50,583 nucleotides of DNA from CAMLHP01 sp035712285 (lineage in GTDB: Bacteria; Gemmatimonadota; Gemmatimonadetes; Gemmatimonadales; GWC2-71-9): the NCBI GenBank assembly GCA_035712285.1, contig DASTBA010000067.1:1-50583 (forward strand), in the 5' to 3' direction. Within the stretch, counting starts at the first letter, position 1. Each line of letters begins with the position of its first letter. The notes below the pieces were generated by a model, which was not told where the DNA came from, did no database searches, and saw nothing but the letters and a program-made list of their open reading frames with translations. Below are positions 8,434 to 17,452 of this stretch, one piece after another. The position numbers and the translations under genes are program-made.

Positions 8434-11400
8434 TCAGCCGGGCAACGGCCCCGCCACCACGCGCACCACCGTTCCCCGCCCCGCATCACTCTCCACCGAC
8501 ACGCTGCCACCCCAGCTCTCCACCAGCCGCTTCACGATCGCGAGACCGAGCCCCGAGCCGCTGGTGTTGGTGGAGAAGCGCGGCTCGAAGATCCGCGCCG
8601 CGACGCCGGGCGCCATGCCGGCCCCGTCGTCCTCGACCTCCAGCCGGCCCGGCGCGACCCGAACCGTGACATGCCGGGCGCCGGCCTCGCGGGCATTCTC
8701 GATCAGGTTGACCAGGACCTCCTTCACTTCATCGCGCCGCGCGCCTCCCAGCGCGGGGGACACCGCATCGAGCGTCACGACCGCCGTGTCCCCGGCGAGC
8801 CGGTAGAGCTGGACCACGTCGGCCGCGGTGGCGGCCAGATCCACCCGTTCGACCGGCAGGACTCCGGCGTCAGGTGCCGCAAAGCGGCTGAAGGCGCGGG
8901 CGATGGTATCCAGCCGGTCGATCTCCGCCAGGATGCGGTCGGAGGTCTCCGCGAGCGTCCGGTCGAAGTCCTCGCGCCGGTCCTGATGCACCCGGCGAAG
9001 GTGCTGGATCCCGAGGCGCATCGGCGTGAGCGGATTCTTGATCTCGTGCGCCACCTGGCGTGCCATCTCCCCCCAGGCGAGGACCCGCTCGGCCCGGGAG
9101 AGATCGGTCACGTCGTTGAGGGCCACCACGACACCGTTGAGGCCGCTGCCGAGCGGTGCCATCTCCATCACGAGTCGCCGCTCGCCGACCGTGAATTCGT
9201 GCGACTCGCCGGCCGCATCGGGCGCGCCGACGAAGTGCTCGATCTGCTCCCGCGCATCGGACCACGGTCCGGTGAGCGCTTCCGCCAGCGGGGTCCCCTC
9301 GAGCAGCGGCGCGCTCGCCAGCTCGCGCGCGCGCGCGTTGGCGATCATGATCCCGCCGGCGGCGTCCACCGCGACCACGCCGGTCGTCACCGTGGCGAGC
9401 ACGGCGGCGGTGCGGCGGCGGGCGGCTTCCAGCGCGGCCTGGCTCGCATGCACGTCCGCCGCCATCCGCTGGAACGCGCCGAAGACCGGTTCGAACTCCA
9501 CCGGCGGCACCGACTCGGGCAGGGGTGTGGGCTTGCCCTGGCCCAGCGCGAGGGCGGAACGGCGGAGATCCGCCACGGGGCGGGTCAGCGCCCGCGCCAC
9601 GACGCCGGCACCGGCGATGGCAGCGGCGATGCCGAGCGCCGCACCAAGCAGGAGAATGAAGGCGAGCTCGCGTTGCGGCCGTCCTGGATCCACGTCCCCG
9701 CCTGCCTGCGGGGTCACCAGCACGCCCAGTCCGCTGGGAGGACCGAATTCGATGATGCGATAGCCGACCCGCTCGGCGAGGGCCGGGACCACCCCCGCAC
9801 CGGCGGCCTCGATCTCGCCCCTGAGCGCGAGGGCCCGGAACGCCGCCGGATCCATGAGCGGGCTTACCACACCGAGGTCGCGCAGGACCGGCGCGCTGGT
9901 GGCCACCAGCAGCCCCCCGCGGTAGAGGGCGAGGTCCGCATCCACGCGCTCGCTCAGCCCGCGGAGCGCGGCGGTCAGCGGCGCGCCGGGCGTGCGCAGG
10001 ATCGAGCCGGCGCCCTGCGCCGCATCACGCAGCGTCTGCCGGATCAGGAGGTCGCGCCCCCGCTCCGATTCATCCGCAAAATGGGAGAAGGCCCAGACCG
10101 AGAAGGCCAGCGTGGGCAGCACGAAGAAGAAGGCCAGCGCCAGCGCCACGCGAAGCCGGAATGACCGCAGCATCCGCCTCCAGGCGGGCGCGGGCGCGAT
10201 TTCCCCGGTCAGCGCGCGCGAAGCGCCCCAGAGCAGCAGCACCAGCAGCACATCGAGCAGGGCGATGAGCGCGGCGCGCACGGCCAGCGGAACGGTGCCC
10301 AGCAGCTCGATGGTGCCCTGGACTTCCCGCGTTCCCCCAGGCACCGGAACCGGATGCGAGGCCTGCAGCGTCGAGCCGGTCCGGCGCCAGGCAAGCACGT
10401 CGCTCGAGGCCGATGGCGCCACCGGCGAGCCCAGCACCAGCCGGTACGATGCGGCGCGCCGCGACAGGGGAGCCAGCAGGCGCCCGAGCCGGTCCCGCCC
10501 CACGAGCGCCGATCGCGGGCCGACCGACACCGTCAAGGCGGTCGTGTCGGTGAGACGCAGGACCAGGACCTCATGGGTGGCCGGTACGGCCGGAACGCTG
10601 GTCACCTCGCGCGCGCCCACCGAATCGGGGAGGCCGCGCACCAGCGATCCCAGCAGTTCCGGCGTCACCGCGAGCGAGTCGAGCGGCAGGTCGGCGATCG
10701 GCTGTCCGGCCGTGTCCCAGAGCGCGAGCTGCGCCGGGTAGCCATCCAGGTCGAGCGCCGAGTTCTGCCAGAGCTCGTACAGGGCGGCGCCACCGGCTGG
10801 AGCCGGCCCATCCCGCACCCGCGCCGCGAGCTGGGCGAGGAGCGGTACGACCGCCGATTCGGTGGGCGCACCGAGGCGGGCCACGTCCTGTCCCGCTTCC
10901 GTGATGCGGCCCCGGATGCCGGAACGCCAGATGAGCAGCGAGGCCAGGAGCCCGGCGATCACCGCCAGGCCGGCCAGCGTGCCGGGGCGTCGGCCGCTGA
11001 GTGACGCCAGGATCAGCGCCCCGGCATACGCGGCCACCAGCCAGAGCCCCCAGTCCTCCATCGGAGACCACGACCACACCGCGAAGCCGGTGAGGATCGT
11101 CGCACCAACCATGGCCACTACCACGCACCAGCGGGAACGGTGCAGATCCAGCAGCGCAGTCCCGGCGCTGGCGAGCGACGCGCCCGCCAGCATCACGGCG
11201 CTCTGCCAGACCAGCCAGAGGCCGGCATCGGCACCGCCGGCCGGCGGTGAGACACGCCGGCCGAAGTGCCAGAGCACCAGGGCAGCCCCGATGATCGCCA
11301 CGAGTCCCGATGCCCGGGTCACGACGCGTCGCCGCGCTTGCCAGCGCCAGAGCTGGAGCGCCAGCATCATGCCCAGCGCGCCGGTGAGCAGCAGGGCGGC

Positions 11401-12390
11401 CGGGGACGATGTGAGCGGCCCGAGGAGTGGATCGGAGAATGTTGCTGGCGAGAAAAGCGCCTGCAGCCCGACGAGGGAGCTGAGTGGCGCCCGCACCGCG
11501 GTCCAGAGCGGCCCGGCGAGGAGGATGTAGCGGCCCCCCGGCCGGGCCTCTCCAGCCAGCGCCAGCAGCGCAGCCAGGCCGATCAGCACGAGAATGAAGC
11601 GGCCGCCGCGCGTGAACACCCGGAGGCGGGCTTCGTCCTGCGTGGGCGGTTCCGGCTGGACGCTGAACAGCAGCCGGGGGCCGGCAGTGGTGGGCTCCGC
11701 GTAATCGAAGATGTCCGGATTGTGCTCGGGCGCGGCGCCCGGTGCGTAGACCCGGAGTCCGACCTCGGTTTCCCGCCGGAATCGCTCCGCCACGCTGCGC
11801 TCGCGGTCCGCCACCGCAGAGTCGGCCCAGATCAGCGCCGATGCCACCACGACCCGGCCGCCGGAGTGGCGGCGCGTCTCGAGAGTGACGTAATATCCAC
11901 TTGTGCGGGCGCCGATCGAGTCGCCGGCGACGTCGGGAGCCAGCCGCTGGCGCCCCGCCCAGGCCCATGGAGCGCCAGTCGAATCGAGGACGACGACGCC
12001 CAGTTCCACGCCGTCCCGCGGCACCGCCTTGCCGAGCGCCGCAAAGGCCCGCTCCTGCGGGAGCCGGGTGGTCTGGGCGCCACGTTCGGCCAGATCCACC
12101 GCGGCACGAAGTGCCGAGCGCAGTTCACCGCCCACGCGGGTGCCGTAGGCGGTGATGCGGGCCTCACGCTGGGCCGGCCAGTCCAGCGCGATGAGCCGGA
12201 GCCGATAGGCCGTCACCGCGACCGTGCCGGCCAGTAGCAGGAGTGCGGCAGCCAGTACCCGGTCCACCGGGCGCTTCCGCATCGCGGAGAACACCGCCGC
12301 CGCCACGGCCAGCCCTGCGGCAGCGGCCGCCAGACCGGTGGACGGAGCGCGCAACCATTCGGCGCTGGCCGCCATGGCCAGGACCACCAT
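8434..12390 (-). CDS. Very large NtrY-like sensor histidine kinase
   Basis: The protein has about 1,318 residues, several hundred longer than typical NtrY. The C terminus is a complete kinase. A HAMP-like segment follows the last helix (VVARALTRPVADLRRSALAL). A PAS domain follows (TAAVLATVTTGVVAVDAAGG). HisKA has VAHEIKNPLTPMRLGIQHL with the phospho-acceptor His1115. The ATPase shows the N box (NLIENAREAG), G1 (DDGAGMAPG), F (FEPRFSTN) and G2 (GSGLGLAIVK). The N-terminal two thirds alternate many hydrophobic helices with at least three soluble segments, suggesting more than one extracytoplasmic sensor region. No response regulator lies nearby. I placed the start at the ATG at 12390; a GTG at 12393 or TTG at 12420 is possible. 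The frame stays open far upstream, but that part is antisense to the creatininase gene and I discard it. Confidence 0.88.
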   Translation of the reverse strand: MVVLAMAASAEWLRAPSTGLAAAAAGLAVAAAVFSAMRKRPVDRVLAAALLLLAGTVAVTAYRLRLIALDWPAQREARITAYGTRVGGELRSALRAAVDLAERGAQTTRLPQERAFAALGKAVPRDGVELGVVVLDSTGAPWAWAGRQRLAPDVAGDSIGARTSGYYVTLETRRHSGGRVVVASALIWADSAVADRERSVAERFRRETEVGLRVYAPGAAPEHNPDIFDYAEPTTAGPRLLFSVQPEPPTQDEARLRVFTRGGRFILVLIGLAALLALAGEARPGGRYILLAGPLWTAVRAPLSSLVGLQALFSPATFSDPLLGPLTSSPAALLLTGALGMMLALQLWRWQARRRVVTRASGLVAIIGAALVLWHFGRRVSPPAGGADAGLWLVWQSAVMLAGASLASAGTALLDLHRSRWCVVVAMVGATILTGFAVWSWSPMEDWGLWLVAAYAGALILASLSGRRPGTLAGLAVIAGLLASLLIWRSGIRGRITEAGQDVARLGAPTESAVVPLLAQLAARVRDGPAPAGGAALYELWQNSALDLDGYPAQLALWDTAGQPIADLPLDSLAVTPELLGSLVRGLPDSVGAREVTSVPAVPATHEVLVLRLTDTTALTVSVGPRSALVGRDRLGRLLAPLSRRAASYRLVLGSPVAPSASSDVLAWRRTGSTLQASHPVPVPGGTREVQGTIELLGTVPLAVRAALIALLDVLLVLLLWGASRALTGEIAPAPAWRRMLRSFRLRVALALAFFFVLPTLAFSVWAFSHFADESERGRDLLIRQTLRDAAQGAGSILRTPGAPLTAALRGLSERVDADLALYRGGLLVATSAPVLRDLGVVSPLMDPAAFRALALRGEIEAAGAGVVPALAERVGYRIIEFGPPSGLGVLVTPQAGGDVDPGRPQRELAFILLLGAALGIAAAIAGAGVVARALTRPVADLRRSALALGQGKPTPLPESVPPVEFEPVFGAFQRMAADVHASQAALEAARRRTAAVLATVTTGVVAVDAAGGIMIANARARELASAPLLEGTPLAEALTGPWSDAREQIEHFVGAPDAAGESHEFTVGERRLVMEMAPLGSGLNGVVVALNDVTDLSRAERVLAWGEMARQVAHEIKNPLTPMRLGIQHLRRVHQDRREDFDRTLAETSDRILAEIDRLDTIARAFSRFAAPDAGVLPVERVDLAATAADVVQLYRLAGDTAVVTLDAVSPALGGARRDEVKEVLVNLIENAREAGARHVTVRVAPGRLEVEDDGAGMAPGVAARIFEPRFSTNTSGSGLGLAIVKRLVESWGGSVSVESDAGRGTVVRVVAGPLPG

Positions 12391-12438
12391 CACCAGCCAC
12401 CAGCGATCGCGATGACTCAAGTCGGACGTCCCTGGCGA

Positions 12439-13143
12439 ATGAAGGAAATGACTCCCGGCGCACTCCGGGAACGGCTGGCGGAGCGGCCAGCATTGATCGT
12501 GCCGGTCGGCACCACCGAGCAGCACGGCCCCCATCTCCCGCTCGGCTGCGACTCCCTGATCGTCGAACGCCTCGCGGATGATCTCTCCGCGCTGAGCGGC
12601 GTGCCCCGGACCCCGACCGTGGAATATGGGGTCCACGCGCCGATTGCCTCGTTTCCGGGCGGAGCGGCCTTCTCCCGGAAAACGCTCCACCGGGTGATGA
12701 ACGAACTTATCGAGTCCTGGGAGTCCGGCGCAGGCGTGCGCGAATTCCTGATTCTGACGGCCCAGGCCAATGATGCCCACCAGGAGGCGCTGAGCACCAT
12801 CCGATCCGACCGCTCCCGGGTGCTCGTCGTGGACGTCTTCGACCTCGAATTCGACGGCCTGCTCGAGCGTCCGGGCCACCCGGTTCAGGGAGGTGAACTG
12901 GATACTTCCCTGCTGCTGTTCATCGCCCCCGATCTCGTGCAGATGCCGCTGGCGCGCGACTTTCCGGTCCCGGCCAATGGCAGGGCCTACCGTCCGGGGA
13001 CCTCCCGGCGGCCTCCGGAAGGGTTTCCCGGCTCGGTCGGCTATCCGTCGCTGGCCACCGCCCCGAAGGGTGAGAAGCTGTATACTTTTATCCTCGACCG
13101 GGTCCAGCGCTGCCTGGACTCCTGCCGAAGCACCGATCCTTGA
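12439..13143 (+). CDS. Creatininase-family amidohydrolase
   Basis: This is a cytoplasmic metal-dependent amidohydrolase of about 234 residues; family members open cyclic amides such as creatinine or act in cofactor pathways (MftE type). The first metal motif is intact: PVGTTEQHGPHLPLGCDS, with Glu, His and the later Asp. The second, usually NGHGGN or NGHYEN, is ANDAHQEAL, which keeps the spacing H-x-E. The usual HAGExxTS is VQGGELDTS, lacking the His. The substrate is therefore open. The start is uncertain: ATGs at 12412, 12439 and 12448 are all in frame, and none has a strong ribosome site. The gene diverges from the large kinase and is followed directly by a secreted-protein gene. Confidence 0.82.
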   Translation: MKEMTPGALRERLAERPALIVPVGTTEQHGPHLPLGCDSLIVERLADDLSALSGVPRTPTVEYGVHAPIASFPGGAAFSRKTLHRVMNELIESWESGAGVREFLILTAQANDAHQEALSTIRSDRSRVLVVDVFDLEFDGLLERPGHPVQGGELDTSLLLFIAPDLVQMPLARDFPVPANGRAYRPGTSRRPPEGFPGSVGYPSLATAPKGEKLYTFILDRVQRCLDSCRSTDP

Positions 13144-13154
13144 GCGAGGTCCGG

Positions 13155-13802
13155 ATGCGTGTTCTGGCCCTGTCCGCATTGATCCTTGCCGTGGCGCCGC
13201 CGGCGGCCCGGGCCCAGTCGGGCGAGCCGGTGACGTACACCGTCTTGCGGAACGGCGCCGAGATCGGGCAGGAGGTCTCCACCCTCAAGCCCGGCGAGGC
13301 TCGCAATCCGGGCGGCTCGACCCTGGTGATCAGCGCCCGGTATCCGGGCTCGCCGCGCGACTCCGCGCTGGACGCCATGCTCGCGCGGGACCGGGATCGT
13401 CAGCTCGTGCTCTTCCAGCTGGATGTGAAGGATGAAGGTGGCGGCTCGACCATCCTCGCAGCCGGTTCCGGCGCACGCCTCCTCCTGCGCACCGATACCC
13501 CCGGCAGCCGCGCCGTGCGCGAGGTGCCGGCCCGCGGGACGGTGGTGCTGCTCGACGATCATCTGATCGCCCTGCAGCAGGCGGTGGCCGACCTGGCCAC
13601 TCCGGGCGGTACGCCGATCACCGCGATCTACCCTCGCACCGGCCGCCGGATGCAGTTTGTCGCACGCACCGAGGGCGACGCTGGTACCCGCCGGCGCATC
13701 ACGCTGTCGGGACAGCTGTCGGGAACTCTGCATGTCAACGCTAACGGGCGCCTGGTCGGAGTCGAGTTGCCCGCCAGCGGCCTCACGGCAACCGCCCGCT
13801 AG
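13155..13802 (+). CDS. Secreted protein of unknown function
   Basis: I do not recognise this 215-residue protein. It starts MRVLALSALILAVAPPAARAQ, a clear signal peptide with a likely cut after ARA, so the mature form should be periplasmic or outside. The rest looks beta-rich: it begins VTYTVLRNGAEIGQEVSTL and ends in a strand pattern around RRITLSGQLSGTLHVN. There are no cysteines in the mature part and no catalytic motif. I chose the ATG at 13155 because GAGG lies six bases before it and the signal peptide begins there; a TTG at 13140 would overlap the creatininase stop. It is probably cotranscribed with the creatininase gene. Confidence 0.75.
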   Translation: MRVLALSALILAVAPPAARAQSGEPVTYTVLRNGAEIGQEVSTLKPGEARNPGGSTLVISARYPGSPRDSALDAMLARDRDRQLVLFQLDVKDEGGGSTILAAGSGARLLLRTDTPGSRAVREVPARGTVVLLDDHLIALQQAVADLATPGGTPITAIYPRTGRRMQFVARTEGDAGTRRRITLSGQLSGTLHVNANGRLVGVELPASGLTATAR

Positions 13803-13816
13803 TCGCGCCAGCCATC

Positions 13817-13876
13817 GCCACAACCTGTTGCTGTGGCAGGAGAAAGCCCCGTATCGTCGCAAGCTGAAACTTGCGA
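13817..13876 (+). other. Two adjacent hairpins between secreted-protein gene and tolC-like gene
   Basis: GCCACA (13817-13822) pairs with TGTGGC (13832-13837) around nine bases. TCGCAAG (13857-13863) pairs perfectly with CTTGCGA (13870-13876) around CTGAAA. They fill most of the 125-base gap. The first could be a terminator of the upstream pair and the second an operator or RNA stem for the efflux operon. No T-run follows either. Confidence 0.4.
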
Positions 13877-13927
13877 TGGCCGGCGTCCGTATGACCGTCT
13901 GAATCTTCATTGACCGAGGACTGGTTC

Positions 13928-15442
13928 ATGACCCACGTCACCGCCCTGCTGGCCCTTGCAAGCCTCGTGGCCATCCCCCTGCAGGCGCAGGATTCGACCT
14001 CGGCACCGCCGATCACCGCGACGCTGTCACTTCAGGAAGCTCTCTCCGAGGCGCGGGCCAACAGCCCCGAATACCGCCAGACGCTGAACAACACGGGCGC
14101 GGCGCGGTGGGCGGTGCGGAGTGCCTACGGCAACATGTTCCTGCCCCGCGCCGACGCCAGCATGGGGTTCGGCTACACCGGGGCGGGCAGCTCGACCTTC
14201 GGCGGCACCGAGTTCCTGCAGTCGTCGCCCAGCTACAACTCCGACTACAGCATTCAGCTGAGCTGGCAGCTCAGCGGGCAGACGCTCACCGCGCCGGCGC
14301 AGGCGAAGGCGAACCAGCGGGCCACCGAGGAGCAGATCGCCGGTGCGGGAGTGCAGCTCAACGCCGATGTCACGACCCAGTACCTGACCACGCTGCAGGC
14401 GGTGGCACAAGTGGATGTGGCCCAGCAGCAGGTCAAGCGCAACGACGATTTCCTGCGCCTGGCCCAGGCCCGCTACCAGGTGGGACAGGCCACCCTGCTG
14501 GATGTGCGGCAGGCCGAGGTCACCAAGGGCAATTCCGAGGTGGCGTTGCTCCGGGCCCGGCAGACGGTGAATGAGGCCAAGCTGGAGCTGTTCCGGCGCA
14601 TCGGCATCGAGCCGCCGGCGCCGGTGGCACAGATCGCGCTGACGGACAGCTTCGCGGTGGTGGAGCCGCAATACGATCTCGCGACGCTGCTGCAGACCGC
14701 TGACGCCCAGAACCCCGGGCTGCGCGCGCTCCGGGCCCAGCAGTCGGCGGCCGGTGCGGCGCTCACGGCGGCCAAGGCGGACTATTTCCCGAGGATTTCC
14801 GTCGGAGCCGGCTGGCGGGGCTTCACCCAGGAGTTCAGCAATGAGCCGCTGTTGCTGGGCAACATGCTGGCCGGTGCCCAGGCCGGCTACGCCTCCTGCC
14901 TCGACAACAACCAGATCCGGAGCAATGCCGGCCTTTCCACCGTGGACTGTCTCCAGACCAACGGACTGCAGAGTCCGACGACGCTGGACCCGGCGGTGGT
15001 GAGCGGATTCCACCAGAGCAACAATGTTTTTCCGTTCCATTACTCGAGCCAGCCGTTCGGCGCGAACGTGACGGTTTCGCTTCCGATCTTCACCGGATTC
15101 AGCCGCCAGCTGTCGGTGGCGCAGGCGCGCGACCGCGAGGATGACGCGCGGGAGCAGGTGCGCGCGAATCGCCTGGCGGTGCGGGCCGGGGTCGAATCCC
15201 GCTGGCTCGCGGTACAGACGGCGTACCAGTCCATCGCGGTGCAGCTCGCCGCGCGGGACGCGGCGCGGGAACAGCTCCGCCTGGCGCAGGATCGCTACCG
15301 GCTGGGCAGCGGGACCGCGCTGGAGATGTCGGACGCACAGAACGCGGTGCAGGGCGCCGAGGGCGCCTATGTCAACGCCGTGTACGGTTATCACATCGCC
15401 GTCGCCGCGCTGGAAGCGGCGGTCGGCCGTCCCCTTCGCTAA
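13928..15442 (+). CDS. TolC-family outer membrane efflux protein
   Basis: This is the outer-membrane channel of a tripartite exporter, 504 residues, within the usual TolC/OEP range. It has a signal peptide, MTHVTALLALASLVAIPLQAQ, and two OEP repeats built of long alpha-helical stretches, for example DFLRLAQARYQVGQATLLDV and its C-terminal counterpart AREQLRLAQDRYRLGSGTALEM. Between them lies a glycine- and asparagine-rich segment (about 310-375) longer than in many relatives. I chose the ATG at 13928 because GAGGA lies about nine bases before it and the signal peptide begins there. It is first in an operon with the adaptor, ATPase and four permeases; the next start follows after 12 bases. The exported substrate is not evident. 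Confidence 0.93.
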   Translation: MTHVTALLALASLVAIPLQAQDSTSAPPITATLSLQEALSEARANSPEYRQTLNNTGAARWAVRSAYGNMFLPRADASMGFGYTGAGSSTFGGTEFLQSSPSYNSDYSIQLSWQLSGQTLTAPAQAKANQRATEEQIAGAGVQLNADVTTQYLTTLQAVAQVDVAQQQVKRNDDFLRLAQARYQVGQATLLDVRQAEVTKGNSEVALLRARQTVNEAKLELFRRIGIEPPAPVAQIALTDSFAVVEPQYDLATLLQTADAQNPGLRALRAQQSAAGAALTAAKADYFPRISVGAGWRGFTQEFSNEPLLLGNMLAGAQAGYASCLDNNQIRSNAGLSTVDCLQTNGLQSPTTLDPAVVSGFHQSNNVFPFHYSSQPFGANVTVSLPIFTGFSRQLSVAQARDREDDAREQVRANRLAVRAGVESRWLAVQTAYQSIAVQLAARDAAREQLRLAQDRYRLGSGTALEMSDAQNAVQGAEGAYVNAVYGYHIAVAALEAAVGRPLR

Positions 15443-15454
15443 CAAGGACGACTC

Positions 15455-16750
15455 ATGTCGCGTGGGAAGAAGTTCGGAATCTTTGCGCTGATCGCCGTCG
15501 GTGCCGTGGTGGCACTGGTGCTGATGGGCCAGGCCCGCAAGAAGAACGCGGCCACCGAAGTGCGGATGGACAAGGTGGCGCGCCGGGACCTGGTCTCGGC
15601 GGTGACGGCCAGCGGCAAGATCGACGCGAAGACCTCGGTGGATATCAGCGCCGACATCACCGGCCGGATCACGAAGATCGGCGTCAAGGAGGGGGACCTG
15701 GTCAGGAAGGGGCAATTCCTGCTCCAGATCGACCCGACCCAGTACCAGGCGGCGGTTTCGCGCTCCGAAGGCCTGGTGGCGTCGAGCCAGGCCGCGACGC
15801 TGCAGGCGAGGGCCAACCGCGACCAGGCGGAGCGGGCGCTGTCCCGTGCGAAGGACCTGGCCAAGTCGGGGCCCAACCTGATCTCGCCCGAAGCGGTGGA
15901 GCAGGCGCAGACCGCGTTTGACGTGGCTTCCGCCAACTACCGGGCCAGCCAGGCACAGCTCGACCAGGCCCGGGCCTCGCTGCGCGAAGCCCAGGACCAG
16001 CTCTCCAAGACCCGCCTGGTCGCTCCAATGGACGGCAAGGTCGTGCGGGTCGCCAAGGAAGTGGGTGAGGTCGCGGTGCCGAGCACCTTCTCGAGCGCCG
16101 AAGGCCTGCTGGTCACAGTCGCGGATCTCAGCGTCATCCTCGCCACCGTGCAGGTGGACGAGACCGACGTGGTGCGCCTGTCCAAGGGTGACTCGGTGCA
16201 GGTGACGATTGACGCCTTCCCCGACACCACCTTCACCGGACGGGTCACGAAGATCAGCAACAGCGCCGTGCTCACCGCCACGCAGACCTCCTCCGGTTCG
16301 CAGGACCGGGCGGTGGACTTCGAGGTCGAGGTCACGCTGGACAATCCGCCCACCGATGTCCGGCCGGACCTGAGCTGCACCGCCCGTATCGTCACCGCGA
16401 CACGGCAGAAGGTGCTCAGCGTGCCGATCATTGCCCTGACGGTGCGGGACAACGAGCCGGTGCCGAATGAAGAGGGCGCGAAGCAGAAGCCGGGCACCCC
16501 GGCCCCGGACACCGCCGCCGGGGCGTCGAAGAAGAAGGATACTGAAGGGGTGTTCGTGGTGAAGGACGGCGTGGCGCACTTCCAGCCGGTCAAGGTGGGC
16601 ATCACCGGTGACGAGTACTTCGAGATCACCGACGGCCTCCGCGAGGGCGAGACCATCGTCTCGGGCACCTACCAGGCCATCCGGGACCTCAAGGACGGCA
16701 CCAAGGTGAAGGCCAGCACGGCGCCGGTGGCCAAGGAGACCAAGACGTGA
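15455..16750 (+). CDS. MacA-like periplasmic adaptor (HlyD/RND-MFP family)
   Basis: This 431-residue membrane-fusion protein links an inner-membrane transporter to the TolC-like channel. It has an N-terminal membrane anchor (about 8-25) and a lipoyl-like half motif (GRITKIGVKEGDLVRKGQFL). A long alpha-helical hairpin follows (about 85-180, rich in Gln, Ala and Arg), then the second lipoyl half (TRLVAPMDGKVVRVAKEVGE). The beta-barrel and membrane-proximal domains end in GLREGETIVSGTYQAIRDL. A charged linker near residues 340-370 (NEEGAKQKPGTPAPDTA) interrupts the last domain. AAGGA lies about eight bases before the start. Its stop shares one base with the ATG of the ATPase (TGATG). It matches the MacA type used with ABC ATPases rather than RND pumps. 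Confidence 0.93.
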   Translation: MSRGKKFGIFALIAVGAVVALVLMGQARKKNAATEVRMDKVARRDLVSAVTASGKIDAKTSVDISADITGRITKIGVKEGDLVRKGQFLLQIDPTQYQAAVSRSEGLVASSQAATLQARANRDQAERALSRAKDLAKSGPNLISPEAVEQAQTAFDVASANYRASQAQLDQARASLREAQDQLSKTRLVAPMDGKVVRVAKEVGEVAVPSTFSSAEGLLVTVADLSVILATVQVDETDVVRLSKGDSVQVTIDAFPDTTFTGRVTKISNSAVLTATQTSSGSQDRAVDFEVEVTLDNPPTDVRPDLSCTARIVTATRQKVLSVPIIALTVRDNEPVPNEEGAKQKPGTPAPDTAAGASKKKDTEGVFVVKDGVAHFQPVKVGITGDEYFEITDGLREGETIVSGTYQAIRDLKDGTKVKASTAPVAKETKT

Positions 16751-17451
16751 TGAATCCGGATGTGCTGCGGGTGGTGGGCCTGGAGCGGCGCTACGACATG
16801 GGCGGCGAGATCGTCCACGCGCTCCGCGGCGTCTCGCTCACCATCCGCCGGAACGAGTACGTGGCCATCATGGGCCCGTCGGGCTCGGGCAAGTCCACGA
16901 TGATGAACATCCTGGGGTGCCTCGACACGCCCGATGCCGGCGAATACTGGCTGAACGGGGAGGAGGTCTCGCGCCTGGGTGACGACGCCTTGGCCCGGGT
17001 CCGGAACCGCGAGATCGGCTTCGTGTTCCAGACCTTCAACCTCCTGCCGCGCGCCAGTGCGCTGCACAATGTCGAACTGCCGCTGATCTACGCCGGCCTC
17101 GGCGCAGCCGAGCGCCGCGAGCGGGCGGAGCAGGCGCTGGCCCGGGTGGGACTCGGGGACCGGATGCACCACCGCCCCAACGAGCTCTCGGGCGGGCAGC
17201 GCCAGCGCGTGGCCATCGCCCGGGCGCTGGTGAACCGGCCCAGCATCCTGCTGGCGGACGAGCCCACCGGCAACCTCGACAGCACCACGAGCGCCGAGAT
17301 CATGGCGGTCTTCAGCGAGCTGCATGCCCAGGGACAGACGGTGGTCATGGTGACGCACGAGCCGGACATCGCGGCGTGCGCCGAGCGGATCATCACCCTG
17401 CGTGACGGACGGGTGGAATCGGACCGGCCGTCGCAGGAAAGCGCCGCCTGA
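16750..17451 (+). CDS. MacB/LolD-type ABC transporter ATPase
   Basis: This is the ATP-hydrolysing subunit of an ABC exporter, 233 residues from the ATG at 16750; a GTG at 16747 is one codon earlier. It shows Walker A GPSGSGKS, the Q loop at VFQTFNLLPR, the signature LSGGQRQRVAIARAL, Walker B ILLADEPTGNLD and the switch His in VMVTHEPDIA. Family members drive FtsX-like permeases that act mechanically on periplasmic partners. In MacB the ATPase and permease are one chain; here they are separate. It is the only ATPase in the operon and must serve all four permeases, unless another gene elsewhere contributes. Confidence 0.95.
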   Translation: MNPDVLRVVGLERRYDMGGEIVHALRGVSLTIRRNEYVAIMGPSGSGKSTMMNILGCLDTPDAGEYWLNGEEVSRLGDDALARVRNREIGFVFQTFNLLPRASALHNVELPLIYAGLGAAERRERAEQALARVGLGDRMHHRPNELSGGQRQRVAIARALVNRPSILLADEPTGNLDSTTSAEIMAVFSELHAQGQTVVMVTHEPDIAACAERIITLRDGRVESDRPSQESAA

Positions 17452-17452
17452 G

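Noticed and set aside
6618..8510. Minus-strand open frame of about 630 codons
   Set aside because: It is antisense to the FtsH-like gene, rich in Arg, His and Gly, with no domain. It is a shadow frame of GC-rich coding DNA.
8302..10164. Plus-strand open frame of about 620 codons
   Set aside because: It is antisense to the conserved kinase domain and has no recognisable motif.
12391..13179. Continuation of the kinase frame beyond its start
   Set aside because: It would run antisense through the creatininase gene, whose motifs are clear, and adds no kinase-family sequence.
14027..16579. Minus-strand open frame of about 850 codons
   Set aside because: It is antisense to the TolC-like and adaptor genes; composition is typical of a shadow frame.
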